The notes under the pieces were generated by a model, which saw only the letters and a program-made list of their open reading frames with translations, did not search any database and had not been told where the DNA came from. Shown piece after piece: positions 1 through 7,635 of a stretch of DNA of 64,000 bases. The stretch lies in assembly GCF_030317105.1 (NCBI RefSeq), contig NZ_JASZYG010000006.1, forward strand, positions 310,001 through 374,000, read 5' to 3'. The stretch's first letter is position 1, and every line of letters starts with the position of its first letter. Origin of the DNA: Variovorax brevis (GTDB lineage: Bacteria; Pseudomonadota; Gammaproteobacteria; Burkholderiales; Burkholderiaceae_C). Position numbers and translations under genes: made by a program.

Positions 1-720
1 CTCGTAGTTCAGCAGCGAGTCGATGGCGCGGCTCTGCGCCTTGGAGCCCAGCTCGTTCATCATCCGGCGAAACTGCGTTCGCCATTCGGTCACCGTCACC
101 GTGAAGACGATGTAGATGACCAGTGCCGAACCCGTGATCACCGCAAACCACGGATCGAACTTGACCGAAAGAATCGTGAGCACCAGCACCAGCTCGATCA
201 AGGTCGGCACGATGCTGTAGAGCGAATACGAAATGAGCGAGTGCACCGCCGCCGTGCCCCGTTCGATGTCGCGCGTCATGCCGCCCGTCTGGCGCTCCAG
301 GTGGAAGCGCAGGCTCAGGGCGTGCAGGTGACGAAACACCTCCAGCGAAATGCTGCGGGACGCGCCCTCCGTGGCCTTCGCAAAGATGAGCTCGCGCAGC
401 TCGGTGAACAGCGAGGTCGAAAAGCGCAACAAGCCGTAGCCCAGCAGCAGCGCGATCGGGACGACCAGCAGCGCACGCGCGTCGCCCGGCTTGAGCGTCA
501 TGGCGTCCACCAGGTTCTTGAGCAGAACCGGCACGCCGACGTTGGCGACCTTGGCGCCGACCATGAAGGCCAGCGCGAAGATCACCCGCCATTTGTAACG
601 CCAGAGGTAGGGAAAAAGACGCCGGAGCGTGGCCACGTCGGAGCGGTCGCTGCGCGCGGGCGGGTGGGCACCCGTGGTGCCGTGAGGGGGTGAGGAAAGG
701 GCTTCGCCGCTGCGACGCAT
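1..720 (-). CDS. Atm1-type ABC exporter, N-terminal part (truncated by window edge)
   Basis: The minus-strand frame is open from an ATG at 718-720 to base 1, giving 240 codons without a stop, so the 3' part lies outside the window. After a short Pro/Ser-rich start, the segment LRRLFPYLWRYKWRVIFAL opens an ABC_membrane domain with several hydrophobic helices. The later segment TEWRTQFRRMMNELGSKAQS followed by AIDSLLNYE is typical of the Atm1/HMT1/MsbA-like half-transporters that act in the inner membrane, commonly on glutathione-linked or metal substrates. The ATPase domain is not visible. The gene is divergent from the thioesterase gene with only 40 bp between start codons. The family is confident; the substrate is not known. 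Confidence 0.85.
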   Translation of the reverse strand, partial: MRRSGEALSSPPHGTTGAHPPARSDRSDVATLRRLFPYLWRYKWRVIFALAFMVGAKVANVGVPVLLKNLVDAMTLKPGDARALLVVPIALLLGYGLLRFSTSLFTELRELIFAKATEGASRSISLEVFRHLHALSLRFHLERQTGGMTRDIERGTAAVHSLISYSLYSIVPTLIELVLVLTILSVKFDPWFAVITGSALVIYIVFTVTVTEWRTQFRRMMNELGSKAQSRAIDSLLNYE

Positions 721-725
721 GAGGG

Positions 726-756
726 ACAATCGTGGGTGTTTGTTTCCACAGATTGT
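726..756. promoter_or_regulatory. Inverted repeat in a 40-bp divergent start region
   Basis: ACAATC (726-731) and GATTGT (751-756) are exact inverted copies, with a nested TGG/CCA pair (733-735, 746-748). The repeat fills most of the 40 bp between the ABC exporter start (720) and the thioesterase start (761). It could be a shared operator or an RNA hairpin. No bound protein can be named. Confidence 0.35.
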
Positions 757-760
757 GCCC

Positions 761-1189
761 ATGTCCACTATTTCCAGCGCCAACGTTGCTGCGACCCTCA
801 AGAGCCTGCCGGCCGATATGGAGCTGGTGCTCAAGGTCATCCCCATGCCGGCCGACTGCAATGCCAACGGCGACATCTTCGGCGGATGGGTGATGGCGCA
901 GGTCGACCTGGCCGGTTCGGTGATCCCGGCGCGCTACGCCAAGGGGCGTCAGGCGACCGTCGCGGTCAATGAATTCATCTTCAAGCAGCCGGTGCGGCTG
1001 GGCGACATCCTGTCGTTCTATTCGTCGCTGGTGCGCGTGGGCCGCACGTCGATCACCGTCAAGGTCGAGGTGTTTGCCGAGCGTTTCCGCAAGCAGGGCG
1101 AATACATCAAGGTGACGGAGGCGACGCTGACCTACGTCGCCATCGACGAGAACGGCCGGCCGCGGCCGATCGAAGCCGACGCGGCCTGA
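761..1189 (+). CDS. Acyl-CoA thioesterase, YciA-like hotdog fold
   Basis: The product hydrolyses acyl-CoA thioesters in the cytoplasm, by family. It is 142 aa, a usual length for single-hotdog YciA/BFIT-type enzymes. The hallmark segment PADCNANGDIFGGWVMAQVD lies near residues 30-50, and the conserved N-x-N-G-D-I-F-G-G stretch is the active-site loop of this family. The ATG at 761 is preferred over the upstream in-frame ATG at 719 because the family begins shortly before the MELVLKVIPMPAD segment and because 719 would overlap the divergent ABC gene start. A GNAT gene follows after 5 bp, probably in the same transcript. Native substrate chain length cannot be read from the sequence. Confidence 0.88.
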   Translation: MSTISSANVAATLKSLPADMELVLKVIPMPADCNANGDIFGGWVMAQVDLAGSVIPARYAKGRQATVAVNEFIFKQPVRLGDILSFYSSLVRVGRTSITVKVEVFAERFRKQGEYIKVTEATLTYVAIDENGRPRPIEADAA

Positions 1190-1194
1190 ACCTC

Positions 1195-1734
1195 TTGCTG
1201 GTTCGTCAGGCGTCTCCGGAGGATTGCGCGGCCATTGCGCGCGTGCACGTTGCGTCGTGGCAGTCGGCGTACCGCAATCTGCTGCCTGCGGAATTTCTCG
1301 CGGGGCTTTCTGTCGAGGATCGCGAGAGCCTGTGGCGCAAGGCGATCCAGCAAGGCGCACCGCAGCTTCTGGTGGCGTGCGACGGCGGCGAGGTGCTTGG
1401 TTTTACGGCATTCGGCGCCACGCGCGACCGGGACGCCGCGCCTTCGTGCATGGAACTGTGGGCCATCTACCTGCGTCCGGACGCCTGGGGCCTTGGCATG
1501 GGCCGGGCACTCTGGCTCGACGCCAGGGAGCGCATACGCGCCTCGGGTGCGACAAAGGCCAGCTTGTGGGTCATCGAGGGCAACGCGCAAGCCATGCGTT
1601 TCTACGAGGCAGCAGGATTCACACCCGAAGCCAGTTCCAGACAAGCTTTCGAACTTGGCGGCGTGACCCTGCACGAGCTTCGTTACGTACAGGCGATCAT
1701 TCCTTCGAACAACGCTGAAAAAGCTCCCCGTTGA
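1195..1734 (+). CDS. GNAT-family N-acetyltransferase
   Basis: A 179-aa protein with the GNAT fold. The N-terminal VRQASPEDCAAIARVHVASW is the first strand and helix, ELWAIYLRPDAWGLGMGRAL is the acetyl-CoA-binding motif A (the Q/R-x-x-G-x-G/A form, here W-G-L-G-M-G), and NAQAMRFYEAAGF is motif B. The start is TTG at 1195, five bases after the thioesterase stop; no ATG fits the conserved N-terminus. It is probably co-transcribed with the thioesterase. The acceptor substrate is unknown. Confidence 0.85.
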   Translation: MLVRQASPEDCAAIARVHVASWQSAYRNLLPAEFLAGLSVEDRESLWRKAIQQGAPQLLVACDGGEVLGFTAFGATRDRDAAPSCMELWAIYLRPDAWGLGMGRALWLDARERIRASGATKASLWVIEGNAQAMRFYEAAGFTPEASSRQAFELGGVTLHELRYVQAIIPSNNAEKAPR

Positions 1735-1783
1735 GGCCGCAACGCATCCATTAGAGTTGCGGGCAAACAATCGGGGAGGATTC

Positions 1784-2302
1784 ATGCTGAACAAGCATTT
1801 GAAGGAGGTCGCCGCGGCCAACGCCGCAGGGACGGCCAGCGTTGCGTTGCCGCAGACACCGTGGCCGGACTACATGCCGACGCTCAACGTCGGCCTTTCT
1901 GGGAGCCCCATCGCCGCCGTGCTGCCGACGGACATCTGGGTGACGCCACCGGCTGCCGAGGTTCCGCGCGACAAGGCCCGATGGAGCGGCATCTGGAACG
2001 GATGGGCGCGTTTTGCCCGGCAATGCGACGTCAAGATTGCGGTGGAGCACGTCACGCCGCACGGCGCGGCGATTGCCTATGCCAGCGCCAGTGCGGCCAA
2101 GGTCATCAGGGAGCGCGCCGTGGGGGAATTCGTCGGCGACGAACTGCACGTGCGCCTGCAAACGGGCGGCGTGAAGCTCATCTTGCGACTGCGAAACGCC
2201 GGCGTCATGGAGATATCACTATGGAAGCCGGACACCGAGCTTGTGTCCGCCGGCGTGCTGAGCCCGGCATCGCCAGACCCAGCGCTTCGTGACGCGCCCT
2301 GA
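1784..2302 (+). CDS. Hypothetical protein with a tryptophan-rich WSGIWNGW segment
   Basis: A 172-aa protein I cannot assign to a named family. ATG 1784 is chosen because GGGGAGGA (1773-1780) sits just upstream; an in-frame TTG at 1757 is less likely. The centre has WSGIWNGWARFARQCDVKIA followed by alternating hydrophobic strands, which suggests a small beta-barrel or sandwich like the lipocalin-like repeats sometimes attached to hydrolases. No signal peptide or membrane helix is visible. It is the last gene of the short plus-strand group and converges on the crotonase gene. Confidence 0.55.
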   Translation: MLNKHLKEVAAANAAGTASVALPQTPWPDYMPTLNVGLSGSPIAAVLPTDIWVTPPAAEVPRDKARWSGIWNGWARFARQCDVKIAVEHVTPHGAAIAYASASAAKVIRERAVGEFVGDELHVRLQTGGVKLILRLRNAGVMEISLWKPDTELVSAGVLSPASPDPALRDAP

Positions 2303-2314
2303 CGGGCGCCACTT

Positions 2315-3094
2315 TCAGACCTTCGAGAAGTCCGGCTTGCGCTTTTCCATGAAGGCCGAGAAGGCTTCCTTCGCGGCCGGCGAGCGCATCGCGCTGGCGA
2401 AGCTCACGCTTTCCACGCCGATGCGCTCCTGCACCGCCGACTGCTGACCCATCTTGAGCAGGCGCTTGGTCTCGACCAGTGCCGACAGCGGCTTGCCGGC
2501 GAGCTTGCGGGCTTGCGCTTGCGCAATGCCATTGGCTTCGGTCGGCGGCACGACGCGGTTCACCAGGCCCACTTCGAGCGCGGCTTCGGCCATGAAGGGC
2601 TCGCCGAGCAGCAAGGCTTCGGCGGCGCGGTGGTAGCCGAACATCTGCGGCGCCAGGATGCTCGAAGCCGCCTCGGGCACCAGGCCCAGGTTGACGAAGG
2701 GCATCGAGAAGGCCGCGTTGTCGCCAGCGTAGACCAGGTCGCAATGGAACAACAAGGTGGTGCCGATGCCGACGGCCGGGCCGCAAACGGCCGCGACGAT
2801 CGGCTTCGGGAAGGCGGCGATGGTGCGCAGGAAGCGGATCGCGGGCGATTCGCTCTCGGCTTGCTGCGCCGGTGCAGCAGCCTGTGCCATGAAGTCGTTG
2901 ATGTCATTGCCCGCGCTGAAGATCGTCGGGTCGCCCTGGATCAGCACGGTGCGCACGGCTGCATCGGCGCCGGCCTGCTCGAGCGCGTCGGACAGCGTGT
3001 TGTACATCGCGCCAGTGATCGAGTTCTTGCGATCGACGCGGTTGAAAGTCAGGGTCATCACACCGGCTTCGGTGTGGACAAGGATGTCGCTCAT
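2315..3094 (-). CDS. Enoyl-CoA hydratase/isomerase (crotonase family)
   Basis: A 259-aa single-domain crotonase acting on enoyl-CoA esters in the cytoplasm. FSAGNDINDF and VGIGTTLLFHCD form the two oxyanion-hole segments. The third conserved segment reads NLGLVPEAASS, with one glutamate where delta3,delta2-enoyl-CoA isomerases keep their catalytic Glu; the first Glu of true hydratases is not evident. An isomerase role in unsaturated fatty-acid oxidation is therefore at least as likely as hydration. It is the last gene of the minus-strand acyl-CoA operon, separated from the isomerase-like gene by a 125-bp palindrome. Confidence 0.88.
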   Translation of the reverse strand: MSDILVHTEAGVMTLTFNRVDRKNSITGAMYNTLSDALEQAGADAAVRTVLIQGDPTIFSAGNDINDFMAQAAAPAQQAESESPAIRFLRTIAAFPKPIVAAVCGPAVGIGTTLLFHCDLVYAGDNAAFSMPFVNLGLVPEAASSILAPQMFGYHRAAEALLLGEPFMAEAALEVGLVNRVVPPTEANGIAQAQARKLAGKPLSALVETKRLLKMGQQSAVQERIGVESVSFASAMRSPAAKEAFSAFMEKRKPDFSKV

Positions 3095-3128
3095 GATGTT
3101 CGATTCAGTTGGTTGGTAAATGGTCGGG

Positions 3129-3253
3129 CTGGGTGCGTGAAGAAATCGTAGCGAGCGGCCCGAGGTCGCGTCGAGGACCGCAGTCGTACTCCCGTACGAC
3201 GAGGACCACAGATGCGAGATCGGGCCGCGCAGCAGATTTATTCATGCACCCAG
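3129..3253. repeat. 125-bp imperfect palindrome (large intergenic hairpin)
   Basis: Outer arms CTGGGTGC (3129-3136) and GCACCCAG (3246-3253) pair exactly, and complementarity continues inward with few mismatches to the central stem GTCGTAC (3183-3189)/GTACGAC (3194-3200) with loop TCCC. The right arm includes the last codons and stop of the upstream isomerase gene. The whole 147-bp gap between two operon genes is essentially this structure. It may be a dispersed palindromic element and could attenuate or stabilise the transcript. Confidence 0.7.
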
Positions 3254-3835
3254 CGATTCGCGGACGAAGTCCAGGCGGTCCTGGCCCCAGAACATCTCAC
3301 TGCCGACGAACATGGTGGGGGCGCCAAACACACCACGTTCCACGGCTTCCTGCGTCACGGCTTTCAGTCGGTCCTTGACCTCCTGCTCGGCCGTCAGGGC
3401 GAGGATTTTGCCCGCATCGAAGCCCGCGCCCTGCAGCACGGCACCGACGGTGGCCGGGTCATTCATGTTGCGGCCGTCAGCCCACATCGCCTGGTACATC
3501 GCATCGACGTACGCGCGAAAGCGCTCGGGCTCGCGCATCTGCACGCCGGTGGCACCGCGCATCATGAGCAGCGTGTTGATCGGGAAATGCGGGTTGTGCT
3601 GGTAGGGAACGCTGTAGCGGCGGGCAAAGCGCTGGAGGTCGTCCACCATGTACGGCGCCTTGGCGGGAATCTCGGCCGGCGAACGGTTGCCCGTGGCCTG
3701 GAACACGCCGCCGAGCAGCATCGGCTTCCACACCAGTTCGGCGCCCGTGTCGGCGCAGATGTGCGGCAGTTGCGTGTACGCCAGGTATGCGGCGGGGCTG
3801 CCGAAGTCGAAGTAGAAGTCCACCTTTTTTGTCAT
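3242..3835 (-). CDS. 2-Hydroxychromene-2-carboxylate isomerase-like protein (DsbA/kappa-GST fold)
   Basis: A 197-aa member of the HCCA isomerase/kappa-GST family. The N-terminus KKVDFYFDFGSPAAYLAYTQ contains the F-D-x-x-S-P-x-A-Y signature, and the C-terminal VFGAPTMFVGSEMFWGQDRL is the conserved cis-Pro and W-G-x-D-R-L segment. The family uses glutathione to isomerise aromatic ring-fission products, but members in acyl-CoA operons are often of unknown role, and the operon context here suggests accessory acyl or aromatic catabolism. The start is supported by AAGGAGACAAC directly upstream. The 3' end lies inside the large palindrome. Confidence 0.85.
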   Translation of the reverse strand: MTKKVDFYFDFGSPAAYLAYTQLPHICADTGAELVWKPMLLGGVFQATGNRSPAEIPAKAPYMVDDLQRFARRYSVPYQHNPHFPINTLLMMRGATGVQMREPERFRAYVDAMYQAMWADGRNMNDPATVGAVLQGAGFDAGKILALTAEQEVKDRLKAVTQEAVERGVFGAPTMFVGSEMFWGQDRLDFVRESLGA

Positions 3836-3861
3836 GTTGTCTCCTTGTCGGTGCGACGGCT

Positions 3862-4611
3862 TCAGAACTTTTCAGACCACGGGCGCAGGTCGAGTTCGTG
3901 CGTCCACGCGTCGCGCGGTTGGCGGTGCAGCATCGCGTAGGTGTCGGCGATGTGCTCGGGGTTCAGGATGCCGTCCTGCGACTTGAGTGCATAGCGATCC
4001 GGGAAGTTGCTGCGGATGAACTCGGTGTCGATGGCGCCGTCGACGACGACGTGCGCCACGTGGATGCCTTGCGGGCCCAGTTCGCGCGCCATGCTTTGCG
4101 CCAGCGCGCGCAAGGCCATCTTGGCGCCGGAGAAGGCACCGAAGTTCGCGCCACCGCGCAGCGATGCCGTGGCGCCGGTGAAGATGATGGTGCCGCGATG
4201 GCCGCTCTCGGGCATCGGGCGCGCCACCATGCGCTTGGCCACTTCACGCGCGTTCAGGAAGCCCGAAAGGCAGGCCATCTCCCACACCTTGAAATATTTG
4301 CGCGCGGTCTCGGTGAGGATGCTCTCGGGCACGTTCGCGCCGATGTTGAACACCATCACCTCGATGGGGCCGACGGTCGATTCGATCTTGTCGACCAGGG
4401 CGATGACTTCTTCTTCCTTGCGGGCGTCGCTGGCGAACGCGTGGGCCACGCCGCCTTCGGCTTCGATCTGCGCGACCAGCGGTTGCAGCTTGTCGAGGCT
4501 TCGGCGCGTGACGCAGGTCGCGTAGCCCTCCTTCGCGAAACGGCGCGCGATGGCGCCACCCGTGGCGTCACCGGCGCCGACGATGAATGCTGACTTTTCG
4601 GTGTTTGCCAT
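3862..4611 (-). CDS. Short-chain dehydrogenase/reductase
   Basis: A 249-aa SDR with an atypical nucleotide-binding start, FIVGAGDATGGAIARRFAKE, in place of the usual T-G-x-x-x-G-I-G. An N-x-G-A-N segment (FNIGANVPES) follows, but the usual Y-x-x-x-K active site is replaced around FSGAKMALRALAQSMA, where the lysine is kept and the tyrosine position is Phe. It is therefore either an unusual SDR or a divergent, possibly non-redox member. ATG 4611 is preferred because AAGGA lies 9 bases upstream; the ATG at 4620 would have no spacing to it. It follows the thioesterase gene directly. Confidence 0.8.
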   Translation of the reverse strand: MANTEKSAFIVGAGDATGGAIARRFAKEGYATCVTRRSLDKLQPLVAQIEAEGGVAHAFASDARKEEEVIALVDKIESTVGPIEVMVFNIGANVPESILTETARKYFKVWEMACLSGFLNAREVAKRMVARPMPESGHRGTIIFTGATASLRGGANFGAFSGAKMALRALAQSMARELGPQGIHVAHVVVDGAIDTEFIRSNFPDRYALKSQDGILNPEHIADTYAMLHRQPRDAWTHELDLRPWSEKF

Positions 4612-4616
4612 GCGGG

Positions 4617-5483
4617 TCATTCCTTGAAGTAGACGATCTGGTTGCTGGTGGCGAGCAGGTGACCCCTCTCGCTCCACAAGTGTGCGCTCTGATCGAAAAA
4701 TCCGTTGCGAAGGCGCTGTGCAAACGCACGGCCCAGCAGGTAGCCCGTGCCGACCTCGGCCATCTGCGCCGCGTCGGTATGGAAATAGGTCGTGATCGAC
4801 ACCGTGCCGGCCGGCACACGCTTCGCGCGGCGCAACCACACGCGCGGAAAGAACATGTCGCTCATGGCCGTGAGCGACGCAAAGTCGAGCGGGCGCGGTG
4901 TCGCGTCACGCATCCACAGGCGGGTTTCGCTGTGGGTGCCGCTGCCATCCCAGGTGGAAGGAACCACGCCGCTGATCGGGCGCATGTCGTATTGGTCCAG
5001 CCACTTCACGCCCGAGGGGCCGAAGCTCATGCGTGCCACGTCCGAAGGGCGCGGCACGTCGGGCATCGGCACATCGCTCTCGCTCCACGTCTCGCGGCGG
5101 GCGGCCGTGACGACGGTGGCGGTGGTGTTGACCTGCGGCACGCCGTTGGCGTCCGGCTGGGTGATCTGCACCGTCCAGTGTTGTGTCGAACGGTTGGTGC
5201 GCACGGCGGTGGTCTGCACGTCGAACGGTCCGGCTTCAACGGCAGCGGCGAAGTTCACCGTCAGCGAAAGCGGAGTCCCGAGCAGGTCGGGATGCTTCAG
5301 CACCGACTGCAGCGCGATGGCGGTAGTGGCACCGCCGAAGGGGCCCACCATGTTCCAGAAATGCGGACTCGTGGCACCGGTGAAATGGCCCGTGCGGATG
5401 TCGCTGGGCGCCAGTGCAAGGGCTTGGTCGAAGGGGTGTTGCATGCTCGTCATGATGGGCAGTGTGCCTTCGTTGGAGTGCAT
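4617..5483 (-). CDS. Acyl-CoA thioesterase, double-hotdog TesB-like
   Basis: A protein of about 288 aa with two hotdog-like halves. The N-terminal half contains HFWNMVGPFGGATTAIALQ, the G-G motif of TesB-like/4HBT_3 acyl-CoA thioesterases. The C-terminal half contains DMFFPRVWLRR and a VSITTYFHTD strand. The ATG at 5483 overlaps the stop of the upstream hydrolase gene as TGATG, a coupling arrangement, and is taken as the start; ATG 5453 or 5444 remain possible because the conserved domain begins only after MQHPFDQAL. It presumably releases free acids or CoA from pathway intermediates. The stop lies just before the SDR start. Confidence 0.8.
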   Translation of the reverse strand: MHSNEGTLPIMTSMQHPFDQALALAPSDIRTGHFTGATSPHFWNMVGPFGGATTAIALQSVLKHPDLLGTPLSLTVNFAAAVEAGPFDVQTTAVRTNRSTQHWTVQITQPDANGVPQVNTTATVVTAARRETWSESDVPMPDVPRPSDVARMSFGPSGVKWLDQYDMRPISGVVPSTWDGSGTHSETRLWMRDATPRPLDFASLTAMSDMFFPRVWLRRAKRVPAGTVSITTYFHTDAAQMAEVGTGYLLGRAFAQRLRNGFFDQSAHLWSERGHLLATSNQIVYFKE

Positions 5484-6379
5484 CACGCAGTCGTGTGCGT
5501 GACGCCGGATGGATGTGCGGAAGTGAGCGCGGCAAGGCGCTGGAGCTTGTCGAGCGTGCTAGGCCACAGGCTCTGGCTGAACTGCTCGCGGAAGAAGCCG
5601 AAGTGGCCGATGCGCTTGGCCTTCACGTCGGCGGGTGCGATGCGCTCCAGCGCGGTCGGCGCACCGGAGTAGAAGCTCAGCAGGCTGTGCGTGCCGGCCA
5701 GCGTCATGAGTTCGTCGTCGGTCATCGACAGCGCGAGCACCGGAAAGCGCACGCGACCGTAGCTGCGCGCCGCGTGTTCGCCCTCGGCGCCGACGCTGTA
5801 GCGCGGGTTCAGGCACCAGCGCCGCCATTGCAGGACCACGCCGCGCGGCAAGTCGCCCACCTTCCTGAGCTTGCGACCCGGGAAGTAGCCGAACAGGCGC
5901 GTGGCCAGCGGCACGAGCACAAACCAGAAATACAGGACGCTGCGCCGCAACTTCGGCGCGTTCTCGCGCCAGTAACCGCTGCCCGCGGCGATGCTGATGA
6001 GGCCATCGACCTGCTCGGGACGGCACAGGAAACCCGGCAACTGCGCGCCGAGGCTGTGGCCCAGGAGGTACAGCGGCTGATCGGGCAGCGTCGCCTTGGC
6101 GGCGTCGATGACCGCTTCGTAGTCGCGCGCCCAGTCAAAAAGATCGGCATCGACGTCGCGAAGCGACGCATCGCCGAGCGAATCGCCCGCGCCGCGGTAA
6201 TCGAAGGTCCAGACGCGCAGGCCTTGCTCGGTGAGCCACTCGGCGAAGGGCTGGTAGAACGATTGCCGCACGCCCATTGCACCGCCGATGACGATGCTGG
6301 CGCGCGGAGGGTCGGCGGGTTCGTAGCGGCGCACCGCGATCTGCGAACCGCCGCTGACCGCGAGCTGTTGTGTCTGCAT
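5483..6379 (-). CDS. Alpha/beta hydrolase
   Basis: A 298-aa alpha/beta hydrolase. VRVWTFDYRGAGDS is the strand and oxyanion turn, and LLGHSLGAQLPGF carries the nucleophile elbow G-H-S-L-G. Late SMTDDELMT and RIGHFGFFRE place the acidic residue and the catalytic His. ATG 6379 has GGAGACAAGGT immediately upstream. The family includes poorly characterised YheT/UCP037442-like serine hydrolases. Its place between thiolase and thioesterase in one operon suggests an ester or thioester substrate derived from lipids. No signal peptide is seen, so it is cytoplasmic. Confidence 0.83.
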   Translation of the reverse strand: MQTQQLAVSGGSQIAVRRYEPADPPRASIVIGGAMGVRQSFYQPFAEWLTEQGLRVWTFDYRGAGDSLGDASLRDVDADLFDWARDYEAVIDAAKATLPDQPLYLLGHSLGAQLPGFLCRPEQVDGLISIAAGSGYWRENAPKLRRSVLYFWFVLVPLATRLFGYFPGRKLRKVGDLPRGVVLQWRRWCLNPRYSVGAEGEHAARSYGRVRFPVLALSMTDDELMTLAGTHSLLSFYSGAPTALERIAPADVKAKRIGHFGFFREQFSQSLWPSTLDKLQRLAALTSAHPSGVTHTTA

Positions 6380-6438
6380 ACCTTGTCTCCTCGTGTTTGC
6401 CGACACGCGTTCGCGGTGTCTTTTTCTTCTGAAGGCGC

Positions 6439-7635
6439 TTAGACGCGTTCGAAGATGCCTGCAGCGCCCTGGCCCATGCCCACGCACATCGTGACCATGC
6501 CGTACTTCAGGTTCTTGCGGCGCAGCGCATGCACCACGGTCGCCGAACGGATTGCGCCGGTCGCGCCGAGCGGGTGGCCCAGTGCAATGGCGCCGCCCAT
6601 CGGGTTGACCTTCGAGGGGTCGAGGCCCAGCGTGTTCATCACCGCGAGCGACTGCGCGGCGAAGGCTTCGTTCAGTTCGTACCAGTCGATGTCGTCCTGC
6701 TTCAGGCCGGCGTAGCGCAGCGCGGCGGGGATCGCCTCGATCGGGCCGATGCCCATGATGTGCGGCGGCACGCCCTTGCTCGCGAAGCTCACGAAACGCG
6801 CCAGCGGCGTGAGGCCGAAGCGCTTGACGGCATCGCCGCTGGCCAAAATCAGCGCGCCGGCGCCATCGGAGGTTTGCGAGCTGTTGCCTGCCGTGACCGA
6901 GCCCCGTGCGGAGAAGACCGTGCGCAGCTTGGCCAGGCCTTCGATGCTGGTGTCCGGACGCGCGCCTTCGTCGAGCGAGACGATGCGGCTCTTGGCGATG
7001 GCTTCGCCCGTTTCGAGGTTGGCCGTGCGGTCGGTCACTTCGATAGGCGTGATTTCGTCGGCGAACTCGCCGGCTTGCTGAGCGGCGATGGCCTTCTGGT
7101 GCGATTGCAGCGCGAAGGCGTCTTGCGCCTCGCGGCTCACCTTCCACTGCTGCGCCACCTTCTCGGCCGTGAGGCCCATACCGTAGGCGATGCCCACGTC
7201 ACCGTCGCGCTCGAAGATCGAGGGCGAGAGCGAGGGCGAGTTGCCCATCATCGGCACCATGCTCATGCTTTCGACGCCGGCCGCGATCATCACTTCGGCT
7301 TCGCCGACGCGGATGCGGTCTGCGGCCATCTGCACGGCCGAGAGGCCCGATGCGCAAAAACGGTTGACGGTGATGCCACCCACGCTGGTCGGCAGGCCCG
7401 CCAGCACCGCGCCGATGCGCGCGACGTTCAGGCCCTGCTGCGCTTCAGGAATCGCGCAACCGCAGATGATGTCTTCGATCGCCTTCGGATCGAGGTTGGG
7501 CACCGCGGCGAGCGCCGCCTTCAGCGTCGTCGCCAGCAGGTCGTCAGGACGGGTGTTGCGGAAGAAACCGCGATGCGAACGGCCAATCGGCGTGCGGGTG
7601 GCGGCGACGATGTAGGCGTCTTGAACTTGTTTCAT
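6439..7635 (-). CDS. Acetyl-CoA acyltransferase (thiolase, FadA/FadI type)
   Basis: A 398-aa type I thiolase that cleaves 3-ketoacyl-CoA with CoA in the last step of beta-oxidation. The nucleophile Cys94 is in NRFCASGLSA, WYELNEAFAAQ gives the N-E-A-F motif at 322-325, His354 is in GHPLGATG and Cys384 is in CVGMGQG. All catalytic residues are present. The start has CAGGAGCTTTCC upstream. The start codon overlaps the stop of the DUF559 gene by 4 bases (ATGA), so translation may be coupled to that unrelated gene. Together with the FadN-like protein it completes the fatty-acid oxidation module. Confidence 0.93.
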   Translation of the reverse strand: MKQVQDAYIVAATRTPIGRSHRGFFRNTRPDDLLATTLKAALAAVPNLDPKAIEDIICGCAIPEAQQGLNVARIGAVLAGLPTSVGGITVNRFCASGLSAVQMAADRIRVGEAEVMIAAGVESMSMVPMMGNSPSLSPSIFERDGDVGIAYGMGLTAEKVAQQWKVSREAQDAFALQSHQKAIAAQQAGEFADEITPIEVTDRTANLETGEAIAKSRIVSLDEGARPDTSIEGLAKLRTVFSARGSVTAGNSSQTSDGAGALILASGDAVKRFGLTPLARFVSFASKGVPPHIMGIGPIEAIPAALRYAGLKQDDIDWYELNEAFAAQSLAVMNTLGLDPSKVNPMGGAIALGHPLGATGAIRSATVVHALRRKNLKYGMVTMCVGMGQGAAGIFERV

